From Vampirovibrio chlorellavorus (GTDB lineage Bacteria; Cyanobacteriota; Vampirovibrionia; Vampirovibrionales; Vampirovibrionaceae), in assembly GCA_001858525.1 (NCBI GenBank), contig LAPX01000007.1, positions 186,001 through 250,000 of the forward strand: a DNA stretch of 64,000 nt, written 5' to 3'. The translations under genes were made by a program, and so were the position numbers. How positions within the stretch are numbered: position 1 is the first letter of the stretch; every line of letters starts with the position of its first letter. The notes under the pieces are model-generated. The model was not told the origin of the DNA, made no database searches, and was given only the letters and a program-made list of their open reading frames with translations. Below, piece by piece: positions 1 to 7,234 of this stretch.

Positions 1-597
1 AATCAGCTCTTTCAGCTTAACCAGAACCGGGCCAGCCCCATGTAACACCATGCTCAGCGGTATATAGCCCACCAAACCGGGCCGAGTAGCCTGCTCCAAC
101 AGGGTAGGCACATGGGATTGCCGCACCGGAAAAAGCGGATCACGGGCCACTACAGTTTTTTCAACGGGCACGCCCCGCACCAGCTGATAACCACCGACCG
201 TGCGGCGCCCTTCCAGGGGATAAGCAGGAACAATGACGGCACACTGGGCTTTCAGCTCGTCCAACACCCCCAAACACTCATGGGCAATGTGTCCGCGCAA
301 AGTGGAGTCAATTTTCTTGTAAAAATTCTCCACCCCCAGCTTGTCCCTGCAAAAAGCCACCGCCTGACGCACCATGGATTGCGCTTCCAGCGGTTGCATG
401 TGCCGAGAGCCGGTATTGATGGACCAAACCTGATTGTCCTGATCCGAGACAGCCTGAGACGGTTCCTGATTGGCCAGCTTTTGGAAGTCCAGCAAAATAT
501 GCGTCTGGGCTTGAGCGGAAAAAAACTGCAAGGCTGTGTCGCAGGCCCCGGTCAAATCATCCGCCACGATACCGACACTTAAACCCGGAATTTGCAT
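1..597 (-). CDS. Four-carbon acid sugar kinase family protein (OtnK/YgbK-like), N-terminal part
   Basis: The frame starts at an ATG at 597, preceded by an AAGGAT ribosome site, and runs off the left edge, so only the first 199 residues are visible. The N-terminus reads VGIVADDLTGACDTA, the signature of the DUF1537/YgbK family, and a second family motif, KKIDSTLRGHIAHE, follows near residue 93. Known members are ATP-dependent kinases that phosphorylate four-carbon acid sugars such as 3-oxo-tetronate or erythronate in sugar-acid catabolism. The C-terminal nucleotide-binding domain lies outside the window, so substrate and integrity cannot be judged. It points the same way as the ssb-like gene but is separated from it by about 110 bases with no clear terminator. 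Confidence 0.8.
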   Translation of the reverse strand, partial: MQIPGLSVGIVADDLTGACDTALQFFSAQAQTHILLDFQKLANQEPSQAVSDQDNQVWSINTGSRHMQPLEAQSMVRQAVAFCRDKLGVENFYKKIDSTLRGHIAHECLGVLDELKAQCAVIVPAYPLEGRRTVGGYQLVRGVPVEKTVVARDPLFPVRQSHVPTLLEQATRPGLVGYIPLSMVLHGAGPVLVKLKELI

Positions 598-710
598 AGG
601 ATATCCTTATCAATGCTCAGTGGAGACAGTGAATACAATGGATTAATACCGAGATTCATCATTATTAAACATCGCGGTTAAACATCCCGGCACTGGACAG
701 CGAACCTGGC

Positions 711-1064
711 TTAAAAAGCGGCGCCAACTTCCATAGGAGCGGCATTATCCCGCTTGCTGCCCACAAAGCCGACATCGATGGCTTTAATGTAAGGCCATTC
801 CTTGGGGTTGCCCGCCTGATCGTTGTAGCGATTCACTTCCAGCTGCCCGGTCACACTGACCAAAGCGCCTTTCTTGATCCACTCACCCACAAACTCCGCC
901 TTACGACCCCACACTTCGATGGTGAACCAGTCCGTAATACGATTTTCCTTGGAGTAATTACGGTCCACGGCCACCGAAAACCGGGCTTTGACGCTGCCGC
1001 TTTCAAAGTATTTAATCTCGGGGTCCTGACCCAAACGGCCCACAATGGTTACGGAGTTTGCCAT
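711..1064 (-). CDS. ssb: Single-stranded DNA-binding protein, short form
   Basis: This encodes about 117 residues with an OB-fold typical of bacterial Ssb: it begins MANSVTIVGRLGQDPE, and has the core strand pattern with DWFTIEVWGRKAEF and GALVSVTGQLEVNRY. Ssb binds single-stranded DNA in replication, recombination and repair. The frame can be extended five codons to a TTG at 1079, but a GGAG box lies nine bases before the ATG at 1064, so 1064 is chosen. The protein is shorter than the 170-180 residues of enterobacterial Ssb and lacks the acidic DDDIPF-type C-terminal tail; it ends MEVGAAF. Cyanobacterial Ssb proteins are similarly short, so this may be a lineage feature or one of two Ssb paralogues. 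Confidence 0.85.
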   Translation of the reverse strand: MANSVTIVGRLGQDPEIKYFESGSVKARFSVAVDRNYSKENRITDWFTIEVWGRKAEFVGEWIKKGALVSVTGQLEVNRYNDQAGNPKEWPYIKAIDVGFVGSKRDNAAPMEVGAAF

Positions 1065-1184
1065 AACAGAAGTCTCCAAAGTTTTTACGATGAATGAGGC
1101 CCATTATACCGTAAGGGGAATGATCTCCCAACGATTAAGGCGGGCAGTGTAAAGCACGCACTTTATCAGCGCACCCCAAACAGC

Positions 1185-2048
1185 CTAGGCATCCTGGGCC
1201 AACAGTGTCTCCAACTCGCCATGCAAGTCGTTCCCATTGGTGCCAATCAGGTGAATTCGCCGCTCCGCATACGGAACCCGTCCGCCGGTGAGGCTGGTCA
1301 CTTTGCCCCCAGCTTCTTCAACCAGCAAAACGCCAGCAGCAACATCCCAAATAGAGAGCTTCAACTCCCAGAAGCCATCCAGTCGGCTACAAGCAACATA
1401 GGCCAAGTCCAACGCCGCTGCCCCCGGACGACGCACTCCTTGGCAGTGGGGGGCGATGCGCTCAAAGTGGCGCAAATTATTCACGGTAGAGGTGGCAATG
1501 TCATAAGGGAAACCCGTGGCCAACAAGGCGTTACTGAGTGTATGGGCCCGATTCTTGCTGACAAAAATAGCCTGATCGTTCAAAAAGGCGCCTCGACCAC
1601 GCAAGGCATAGAACAACTCTTTTTTAAAGGGATCGTAAATGACCCCGATTTGCGGCTCTCCGGCGTAAAAGTAGGCGATGGAAACGGCAAAATGAGGGAA
1701 GCCGTGCGCATAATTCGTGGTTCCATCCAGTGGATCGACCACCCAGGTGTTGGATAAATCGACCGCTTGCCCTTCCTGAAAGGTCTCTTCCGTCAGCAGC
1801 AAAGCCTCCGGACAGCCCTTACTAAGGATATCGACAATCACCGCATCGCACTCTTTATCCACAGCCGTAACCAAATCAATGCTGGTATTTTTGAATTCCA
1901 CCTGCACGACCTGCCCATAGGAGGCCATTTGTATTTTCCCGGCAGCCTGAGCGGCCTGAATCGCCACCTTCAAGCACCGATCCGCTTTATCAGGGGCCAA
2001 CAACAAAGTATTCTCTGGTTCGGTCATATTGGACGTGGCTCCATTCAT
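1185..2048 (-). CDS. Inositol monophosphatase family protein (SuhB-like)
   Basis: A 287-residue protein with both family signatures: the metal-binding DPLDGTTNYAHGFPHF near residue 106 and WDVAAGVLLVEEAGGKV near residue 233, plus TEETFQEG, which supplies the upstream metal-binding glutamate. Family members are Mg-dependent, lithium-sensitive phosphatases acting on inositol-1-phosphate and, in some bacteria, fructose-1,6-bisphosphate or histidinol phosphate. The start at 2048 has GGAGG nine bases upstream. The gene is divergent from dusB, with about 90 bases between them. The exact substrate cannot be told from sequence, and a HisN (histidinol-phosphatase) role is possible within this superfamily. 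Confidence 0.85.
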   Translation of the reverse strand: MNGATSNMTEPENTLLLAPDKADRCLKVAIQAAQAAGKIQMASYGQVVQVEFKNTSIDLVTAVDKECDAVIVDILSKGCPEALLLTEETFQEGQAVDLSNTWVVDPLDGTTNYAHGFPHFAVSIAYFYAGEPQIGVIYDPFKKELFYALRGRGAFLNDQAIFVSKNRAHTLSNALLATGFPYDIATSTVNNLRHFERIAPHCQGVRRPGAAALDLAYVACSRLDGFWELKLSIWDVAAGVLLVEEAGGKVTSLTGGRVPYAERRIHLIGTNGNDLHGELETLLAQDA

Positions 2049-2141
2049 TTTCAGACGCCTCCGGTTTTAGATATGATATATCAAATCATAAAACGTATTT
2101 TGCCGACAGAATTTACCAACAACCGCTGAGCGTTCTGCCCC

Positions 2142-3194
2142 ATGACCACCCCTTCCACCCATCACGCCATTTTTTCCACCCCATTGCAAATCGGTGCCGT
2201 CACAGTTAATAGCCGGGTTATACTGGCCCCCATGGCCGGAGTCACTGATGTGGTCTTTCGGGGATTGGTGCGCCGTTGGGCCCCAGACTCTCTCATTTGC
2301 ACGGAAATGATCAGCTCCAACGGACTGGTGTATTCCAAGCGCTTTGACGCCCCCATCCTAGACAAAACCGTCATCGATCAACCCATTGCTTACCAGTTGG
2401 CCGCCCACCGGGAGGAAGTGCTGTTGGAAGCGGCCCGCACCATCATTCGGGACAAGCAACCGGACACGCTGGACATTAACATGGGTTGTCCGGTTAAAAA
2501 GATTACCGGCAATTTTGAGGGCTGCGCCCTGATGAAAGAACCGGATTTGGCCTATAAGCTCATCTCTTCCCTGGTGAAAACGCTGGAACAGGATGGCACC
2601 CCCACCCCGGTTACCGTCAAATTCCGGCTGGGCTGGGATAGCGAAACCATGAACTATCTGGAATTCGGTAAAATGTGTCAGGATGCCGGGGCCAGCATGG
2701 TCACCCTGCATGCCCGCACCCGCGCCCAGGGCTACAAGCCCGGCTGCAAGTGGGAAGCCTTCGGCGAACTGAAAGAAGCGCTGTCCATTCCGGTGATTGC
2801 CAATGGCGATATTGTGTCCATGGAAGACGCCCTGCACGTGATGACCACCTACGGGGTGGACGGGGTGATGATTGGACGGGGCACCCAAGGCCAGCCCTGG
2901 CTGATTGGGGCCATTGATGAAGCCCTGAAAACGGGGAAACCGGTGGCGCCGCCCAATATCAAGCTGCGTTTGGAAAGCGCCTATGAACACGCCCGTTTAT
3001 TAGCGGATTACCGGGGCGAAGTGACTGGGGTGAAGGAAATGCGCCGCCACCTGACCGATTATGTAAAAGGCTTCCCCGGGGCCAGCGCCTACCGCAGCCG
3101 TATTACCAGTGTCAGCACACTCGAGGAAGTCCACACCATTTTGGGCGAAATCGCCGAATATGCGGCTTCTCAGGAATTGGCCGTCGCTGTTTAA
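2142..3194 (+). CDS. dusB: tRNA-dihydrouridine synthase B
   Basis: A 350-residue protein matching the NifR3/DusB family. APMAGVTDVVFR lies near residue 30, DINMGCPVKKIT near residue 110 carries the active-site cysteine, and the TIM-barrel ends with NGDI and MIGRGTQGQPW, which contact FMN phosphate. A C-terminal helical tRNA-binding region follows, with REMR-type sequence KEMRRHLTDYVKGFPGA. The enzyme uses FMN and NADPH to reduce specific uridines in the tRNA D-loop. Length is usual for DusB. The gene stands alone between the divergent phosphatase and the His-leader region. Confidence 0.92.
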   Translation: MTTPSTHHAIFSTPLQIGAVTVNSRVILAPMAGVTDVVFRGLVRRWAPDSLICTEMISSNGLVYSKRFDAPILDKTVIDQPIAYQLAAHREEVLLEAARTIIRDKQPDTLDINMGCPVKKITGNFEGCALMKEPDLAYKLISSLVKTLEQDGTPTPVTVKFRLGWDSETMNYLEFGKMCQDAGASMVTLHARTRAQGYKPGCKWEAFGELKEALSIPVIANGDIVSMEDALHVMTTYGVDGVMIGRGTQGQPWLIGAIDEALKTGKPVAPPNIKLRLESAYEHARLLADYRGEVTGVKEMRRHLTDYVKGFPGASAYRSRITSVSTLEEVHTILGEIAEYAASQELAVAV

Positions 3195-3289
3195 GCGAAA
3201 ACCCCTTAAAAGCCAACGCCGGTCCTCCAACCCCCTCCCAAAATAGTGCTTGGCAATTTGAAGCCGTTTGTGGTTTTCTTATACGCATC

Positions 3290-3376
3290 ATGTTGAATCT
3301 CGTCTTACATCATCAGCACGTCCACCACCATCATCATCGGATGATGGCTTACGGCTTGCTGGCTGGTAACGATTAG
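3290..3376 (+). CDS. Candidate histidine-rich leader peptide
   Basis: A 28-codon reading frame whose residues 7-17 read HHQHVHHHHHR: eight His codons in ten. It then reads MMAYGLLAGND and stops at 3374. The pattern is that of a hisL-type leader peptide, in which the ribosome senses charged tRNA-His. It lies 134 bases before an unknown membrane protein gene, not before a his operon. The peptide-coding RNA carries GGCTTACGG (3346-3354), the exact complement of CCGTAAGCC (3438-3446) in the 5' arm of the following hairpin. Weak points: no good Shine-Dalgarno lies before the ATG, and no strong promoter is visible. It could be chance, but codon run and RNA pairing fit together. Confidence 0.5.
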   Translation: MLNLVLHHQHVHHHHHRMMAYGLLAGND

Positions 3377-3466
3377 AAAACTGCAAGATTTCAACACTGC
3401 AAACAGATTTTCAATCCAGACCCAAATTCGACAAGAACCGTAAGCCCCCGTGTTTACGGTTCTTTG
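3346..3466 (+). promoter_or_regulatory. Candidate transcription attenuator with competing hairpins
   Basis: The terminator-like hairpin pairs AAGAACCGTAA (3433-3443) with TTACGGTTCTT (3454-3464), 11 perfect base pairs that extend inward by G-U and C-G, followed by only a short U stretch. The competing pairing is GGCTTACGG at 3346-3354, inside the leader ORF, with CCGTAAGCC at 3438-3446; the two structures share 3438-3445 and cannot coexist. A ribosome stalled at the early His codons would leave 3346-3354 free for antitermination, while one reaching the stop at 3374 would cover it and allow the terminator. This is the logic of amino-acid attenuation; function here is inferred. The weak U tract is the main doubt. 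Confidence 0.5.
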
Positions 3467-3509
3467 CGTATGGGCACCAAATTTTATTCCAGAGGTTTTA
3501 ACCACTACC

Positions 3510-5234
3510 ATGCAACCCCTGTCACAATCTCCACAACGTCAAAAACCCCAGACCCGCTTCGGTTCCGCTGGCGGTGGCAGCGGCTTGGGTCTAGTCACCG
3601 GGACGATGGAAGCCGTGTCTCGCTGTTTTGAAAATAACCGGGGCGCGGAAATGCTGGTGGAAGACGTGATGGGGTTTGGACTATTGCGAACGGGCATGGA
3701 CCTACGTCGCAATAAAATGTACGGGGATGATTCCTTAAACGTGCCCGCCGCCGCAGAACGTTTCGGCCGAGAGATTCTTTCTATCCTGACTGATTGTGTG
3801 CTGGGGGGCGTGGTGGCCTGGGGGGTTGGTAAGGCCTTTTTTGACCGGAAAAACCAGGCCTTCAGCAAGGAGTTTATTCAATACCCTTCACTGGAATTGT
3901 TTCAGGATATTGCCAACCCCGAAAAATTCCCGGGCGTAACTTGCCCCAATGAAGCCCAGACCCAATTCAAGCAAGCCTTGGCTGAGCGTTTAGTCCTGGA
4001 AAAAGGCAAAGCCCTGCCCCCTGAAGCCGAACAGGCCTTTAACGCCGTGTGGAATAAGAAACCGACCCGGGAAGTGATTAATGATAAGGCCAAAGCGCTG
4101 GTAAACGCCATTAAAACGGATGCCAAAGACTTTACAGTGGATCTCAGGGTGGACGGGACAGGCAAAAAGGCCTCCTTTGCCGCCAACGAGTTACTGGATG
4201 ACGTCAGCTGTTTCTCCCGTGCCATGGCCAAGGCCTGGGAAAATAAGGGCGCGCAAAGCACCACTTGGCAAACCATGGCCAAAAACGCCATTGAGCGAAC
4301 CATTACCGCCAAAAACTGGACGATTCCCATCGGCTTGGCCGCCGGAATGACCGCAACCTTCATCAGCCCCTTTGTCCTCAACGGGCTGACTAAAAAAGTA
4401 TTCGGCATTGACTACTTCCCCGGAGAAACCAGCCTGCGCAAGAATCAGCCAAACCTTGCACTCAGCAATCCACCGAAGAAGAAAGGCTTTTGGGAAAAGC
4501 ACTTCCCCTACATCACAGAAGCACTGAAAAACGGCAATCCGCTGCCTTTGGGATTGGCCCTAACCCCTTTGTTGGCTGCCGTGGGAGCCGTTGACACCTA
4601 CAACCGTCGCTTAATCAACCCCATTAAAGGCCTGAGAGAGGGCACCCTGAAAAAGCTGTTTGACTTCAGCAAGAAAGCCCCCTTTACCTCTCAACAGCAA
4701 ATGGCCGCCATGTTCGCCTTACTCATCACCTCCCGCCTGCTGTCCTCCCGCAGCGATAACGAGTACAAAGAGCGCATTCTGGATTCCGCCCTGGGCTGGA
4801 TGTTCTGGATTGTAGGCACCCCGCTGCTGAAACAGGGGATTTCCAAAGCACTGAGCAAGGAGCTTTTGACGAAAGAGGGTGCGGTTAAAAGTCGGGAAGC
4901 CGTAGCTGCCTTCTCTAAAAATGCTTTGGCCAAAAACGTGTGGGTGGGCATTGGCAGCACGCTGGGCACCATTGGCATTTTGGGTCTGTTAGCCCCTTTG
5001 GCCGGTATCAAGCTGACCCAGTGGAACGAAAAACGCAAGCAGGAAAAAGCGGCCTTGGGCCAACCCATCCAGCCACAGTCCATGCCCTCTCTGGCATCAG
5101 TGGCCCCCAAAGCCTTTGCACCACCGGTGGGTAGCAATCCTTTTGCCCCCGGAATCACACGCCCGATGACTCCGCCTCAGCAGGCCAACACGTTTCCGGC
5201 CTATTCCCCCAATTACGCTTGGCCGCAGCGTTAA
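3510..5234 (+). CDS. Uncharacterised multi-pass membrane protein
   Basis: I do not recognise this 574-residue protein. Hydrophobic stretches likely to span the membrane occur near residues 90-108 (ILTDCVLGGVVAWGVG), 285-308 (IPIGLAAGMTATFISPFV), 360-378, 420-450 and 505-525 (GIGSTLGTIGILGLLAPLAG). The first 30 residues are polar and Gly-rich, and the last 50 are rich in Pro and Gln. The frame is open from 3450, but a GTG there would lie inside the attenuator hairpin with no ribosome site; ATG 3510 has AGAGG about 14 bases upstream and is preferred. The gene is single, ends at a bidirectional terminator, and seems to be controlled by the His-rich leader region before it. Confidence 0.75.
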   Translation: MQPLSQSPQRQKPQTRFGSAGGGSGLGLVTGTMEAVSRCFENNRGAEMLVEDVMGFGLLRTGMDLRRNKMYGDDSLNVPAAAERFGREILSILTDCVLGGVVAWGVGKAFFDRKNQAFSKEFIQYPSLELFQDIANPEKFPGVTCPNEAQTQFKQALAERLVLEKGKALPPEAEQAFNAVWNKKPTREVINDKAKALVNAIKTDAKDFTVDLRVDGTGKKASFAANELLDDVSCFSRAMAKAWENKGAQSTTWQTMAKNAIERTITAKNWTIPIGLAAGMTATFISPFVLNGLTKKVFGIDYFPGETSLRKNQPNLALSNPPKKKGFWEKHFPYITEALKNGNPLPLGLALTPLLAAVGAVDTYNRRLINPIKGLREGTLKKLFDFSKKAPFTSQQQMAAMFALLITSRLLSSRSDNEYKERILDSALGWMFWIVGTPLLKQGISKALSKELLTKEGAVKSREAVAAFSKNALAKNVWVGIGSTLGTIGILGLLAPLAGIKLTQWNEKRKQEKAALGQPIQPQSMPSLASVAPKAFAPPVGSNPFAPGITRPMTPPQQANTFPAYSPNYAWPQR

Positions 5235-5259
5235 CGCCATCTATTTTAAGGGGTTCACG

Positions 5260-5298
5260 ATGCTTTCTGACTACAACCATCTGAAAGCGGCAACCTAA
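5260..5298 (+). CDS. Possible 12-codon mini-ORF
   Basis: An ATG with a strong AAGGGG six bases upstream opens a frame reading MLSDYNHLKAAT before TAA. It lies 25 bases after the membrane protein stop and before the terminator, so it would be co-transcribed. Nothing else supports it; it may be chance. Confidence 0.2.
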   Translation: MLSDYNHLKAAT

Positions 5299-5337
5299 AA
5301 GTGCTAGACACGCTTGTTTAGAAACATTGAAGCCTAC

Positions 5338-5370
5338 AAAAAAGCCTCCCAGAAACTGAGAGGCTTTTTA
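5338..5370. terminator. Bidirectional rho-independent terminator
   Basis: GCCTCCCAG and CTGAGAGGC form a stem with an AAA loop (5344-5364). It has T-runs on the plus side (5365 on) and an A-run at 5338-5343 that gives a T-run on the minus strand. It separates the convergent membrane protein gene and rplT. Confidence 0.85.
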
Positions 5371-5395
5371 AAGGATTTAGGCAGGAAAAGCGCTA

Positions 5396-5746
5396 TTAAA
5401 TAGCGGCTTTTACCTGAGCGGCCAACTGAGCGAAAGCCTGAGCGTCACGAGCGGCCAAATCGGCCAACAGTTTACGGTTCAGGTTAATGCCAGCTTTTTG
5501 AACGCCATTGATAAACTTGCTGTAAGACATACCGTGCTGACGAGCGGCGGCATTGATACGGGCGATCCACAAGCGGCGCAAATCACGCTTCTTGTTACGA
5601 CGATCGCGGTAAGCGTACTTCAAAGACTTCATAACCGCTTGGTTAGCGACTTTGAAGAGCTTGCTCCGGGTGCCCCGGAAACCTTTAGCCAGCTTCAGAA
5701 TTTTCTTATGGCGCTGGCGGGATACAAATCCTCTTTTTACACGCAT
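5396..5746 (-). CDS. rplT: 50S ribosomal protein L20
   Basis: This 116-residue protein is a full-length L20. It begins [20 protein letters not shown] and has the highly basic N-terminal helix ([17 protein letters not shown]) and the central [20 protein letters not shown] that binds 23S rRNA. L20 is needed early in 50S assembly and, in several bacteria, represses its own operon by binding the mRNA. It is last in the infC-rpmI-rplT operon, 53 bases after rpmI, and is followed by the bidirectional terminator. Confidence 0.98.
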   Translation of the reverse strand: MRVKRGFVSRQRHKKILKLAKGFRGTRSKLFKVANQAVMKSLKYAYRDRRNKKRDLRRLWIARINAAARQHGMSYSKFINGVQKAGINLNRKLLADLAARDAQAFAQLAAQVKAAI

Positions 5747-5799
5747 GATTTAAATTTCCTTACGGTGAGTTGTGATTCAAAAATAAACGAGCGTTGGAA

Positions 5800-6009
5800 C
5801 TAGCGAGAGTACTTGGGGTACGGCAACTCCAAACGAATTTTCTTTTCGTTGGCGGTGCTGATAACCACATCCGAGTTGAGGCGACGCTTGCGGCGGGAGG
5901 ACTTGGTTACGTTCAAGTGACCCCGAAACGCTTGAGCCCGCATCACTTTACCGGTAGCGGTCACGCGATAGCGCTTGGCACCCGATTTGTGGGTTTTCAT
6001 TTTGGGCAT
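5800..6009 (-). CDS. rpmI: 50S ribosomal protein L35
   Basis: A 69-residue basic protein with the usual L35 start MPKMKTHKSGAKRYRVTATG and the conserved HLNVTKSSRRKRRL. It is part of the large ribosomal subunit. It lies between infC (103 bases upstream) and rplT (53 bases downstream), the standard bacterial order. Upstream of the ATG is an AGGAGA-type ribosome site (TAGGAGATTAG). Confidence 0.97.
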   Translation of the reverse strand: MPKMKTHKSGAKRYRVTATGKVMRAQAFRGHLNVTKSSRRKRRLNSDVVISTANEKKIRLELPYPKYSR

Positions 6010-6112
6010 GACTAACTAATCTCCTAGGGTATACCCTGTTTTTCGACTGGACTGGAAAATGGGACGGTCAGGTGTCGGAAATAAACGTTGCCCGTTTCAT
6101 TTGGATAAGCGC

Positions 6113-6652
6113 TTACTTCTTCTTGGCAGGCCCGATATTGATGGTAATAGTGCGGCCTTCCATCCGGATGTCCCCTTCGGGGGATCCGAAGTCTTGCAAG
6201 TCTACTACAAACTTTCTGCCGAGATCAAATGCCAGATTGGCATGCTGGGTTTCACGACCCTTCAGGCGAATGGTGCATTTTACCTTGTTGCCGGCTTCCA
6301 GAAACTTAATAGCGTGCGCTCGCTTGGTGTCATAGTCATGATCATCAATCCGCACGCTCATCTTGATCTCTTTGACCTCGACCACGTGCTGCTTCTTCTT
6401 GGCTTCGCGCGCCTTCTTATCGTTCTCAAACTTGAATTTGCCAAAATCGACCAGACGCACAACAAGCGGCGAAGAGTCAAAGCTCATCACCACCAAATCA
6501 AGGCCGCGCTCTCTGGCCAAGGCCTCTGCATCTCTGCGGGAGATGACTTCATTGATTTCGCCGTCAATCAGACGGACTTCCATTGCCCTGATTTCAGGAC
6601 TTAAAATTTGCGGACCTTTATTAACCTGCCGCTGGGGTGGATACTTGGAAAT
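6113..6652 (-). CDS. infC: Translation initiation factor IF-3, AUU start
   Basis: IF-3 of 179 residues if started at the ATT at 6652. From the first ATG (6583) the protein would begin EVRLIDGEINE and lack the conserved N-terminal segment. Reading upstream gives VNKGPQILSPEIRAMEVRL, the normal IF-3 start region, and a perfect GGAGG (6661-6665) sits eight bases before an in-frame ATT. AUU starts are the known basis of infC autoregulation, because IF-3 itself discriminates against non-canonical start codons. The C-terminal domain (VKEIKMSVRIDDHDYDTK, RLKGRE) is intact. First gene of infC-rpmI-rplT. Confidence 0.95.
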   Translation of the reverse strand: MSKYPPQRQVNKGPQILSPEIRAMEVRLIDGEINEVISRRDAEALARERGLDLVVMSFDSSPLVVRLVDFGKFKFENDKKAREAKKKQHVVEVKEIKMSVRIDDHDYDTKRAHAIKFLEAGNKVKCTIRLKGRETQHANLAFDLGRKFVVDLQDFGSPEGDIRMEGRTITINIGPAKKK

Positions 6653-6712
6653 GGAACGTTCCTCCAGAACTGATAAAGAACAATTGGCTCAAGCAAAAAA
6701 AATCTTGAAAAT

Positions 6713-6718
6713 ATTATA
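6713..6718 (-). promoter_or_regulatory. -10 element of the infC operon promoter
   Basis: A perfect TATAAT on the minus strand lies about 48 bases upstream of the infC ribosome site, between tRNA-Leu and infC. No good -35 is seen at the usual distance, so either tRNA read-through contributes or the -35 is weak. Confidence 0.45.
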
Positions 6719-6744
6719 GCGCCGGATCAAAAAATTAGCGAATA

Positions 6745-6825
6745 TGCGGAAGGGGGGACTTGAACCCCCACAGCTTGCGCCACATGCTCCTGAAACATGC
6801 GTGTCTACCATTCCACCACTTCCGC
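6745..6825 (-). tRNA. tRNA-Leu (CAG)
   Basis: The acceptor stem GCGGAAG pairs with CTTCCGC. The anticodon arm CATGT-TTCAGGA-GCATG gives anticodon CAG. A long variable arm (TGGCGCAAGCTGT) marks a class II tRNA, and the T arm is GGGGG-TTCAAGT-CCCCC. The 3' CCA is not encoded. It lies just upstream of the infC operon on the same strand. Confidence 0.95.
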
Positions 6826-7234
6826 ATGAAGTAGGTAACGGGGAAGAGAACTGTAATGTAGCCTAACGGCGCCCGCAGATCAAGAGGGGGACAGGCCGGT
6901 CTCAGAAAATTCTAAAAATTGTTTATATCCCATCATGGAAAACGCTTAATTGACGGGCACTTTGCAAAACTGACCCATTGGTCTATACACGCTGGCCGAT
7001 TCTGAAACGGCCCAAATATATGATAACTATGCTTGGGTTTTCGCGGCGGGTATACCGTGGAACAGACAGCCCCCAAAAACATCCTTTCGACTGGCAAGAA
7101 AAGACAGCCCATGCACAAATGCCCCGGAGTTTGTTTTTATGCCTGTAGTGAAACCAGGAATGAAGCGGGCCATTGATTTGCCACTGGTGTAAAGCCTGCC
7201 CCGTTCAGTTGATAGGGACGATCCAATCGGTACT
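6826..7234. other. Intergenic stretch without a clear gene
   Basis: About 400 bases between divergent tRNA-Leu and the diguanylate cyclase. Short open frames here lack ribosome sites and resemble nothing. A weak palindrome CCCA..TGGG surrounds an AT-rich TATATGATAACTATGC near 7015-7035, which may hold a promoter. I looked for cobalamin and c-di-GMP riboswitch signatures and saw only scattered short similarities. Confidence 0.5.

Noticed and set aside
3450-3509. Upstream extension of the membrane protein to a GTG at 3450
   Set aside because: The start would lie in the attenuator hairpin loop with no ribosome site, and the added 20 residues look non-coding.
7140-7210. Possible cobalamin or c-di-GMP riboswitch before the diguanylate cyclase
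   Set aside because: Only short matches such as GCCACTGGTG and GTAAAGCCTG; the ordered core motifs are absent.
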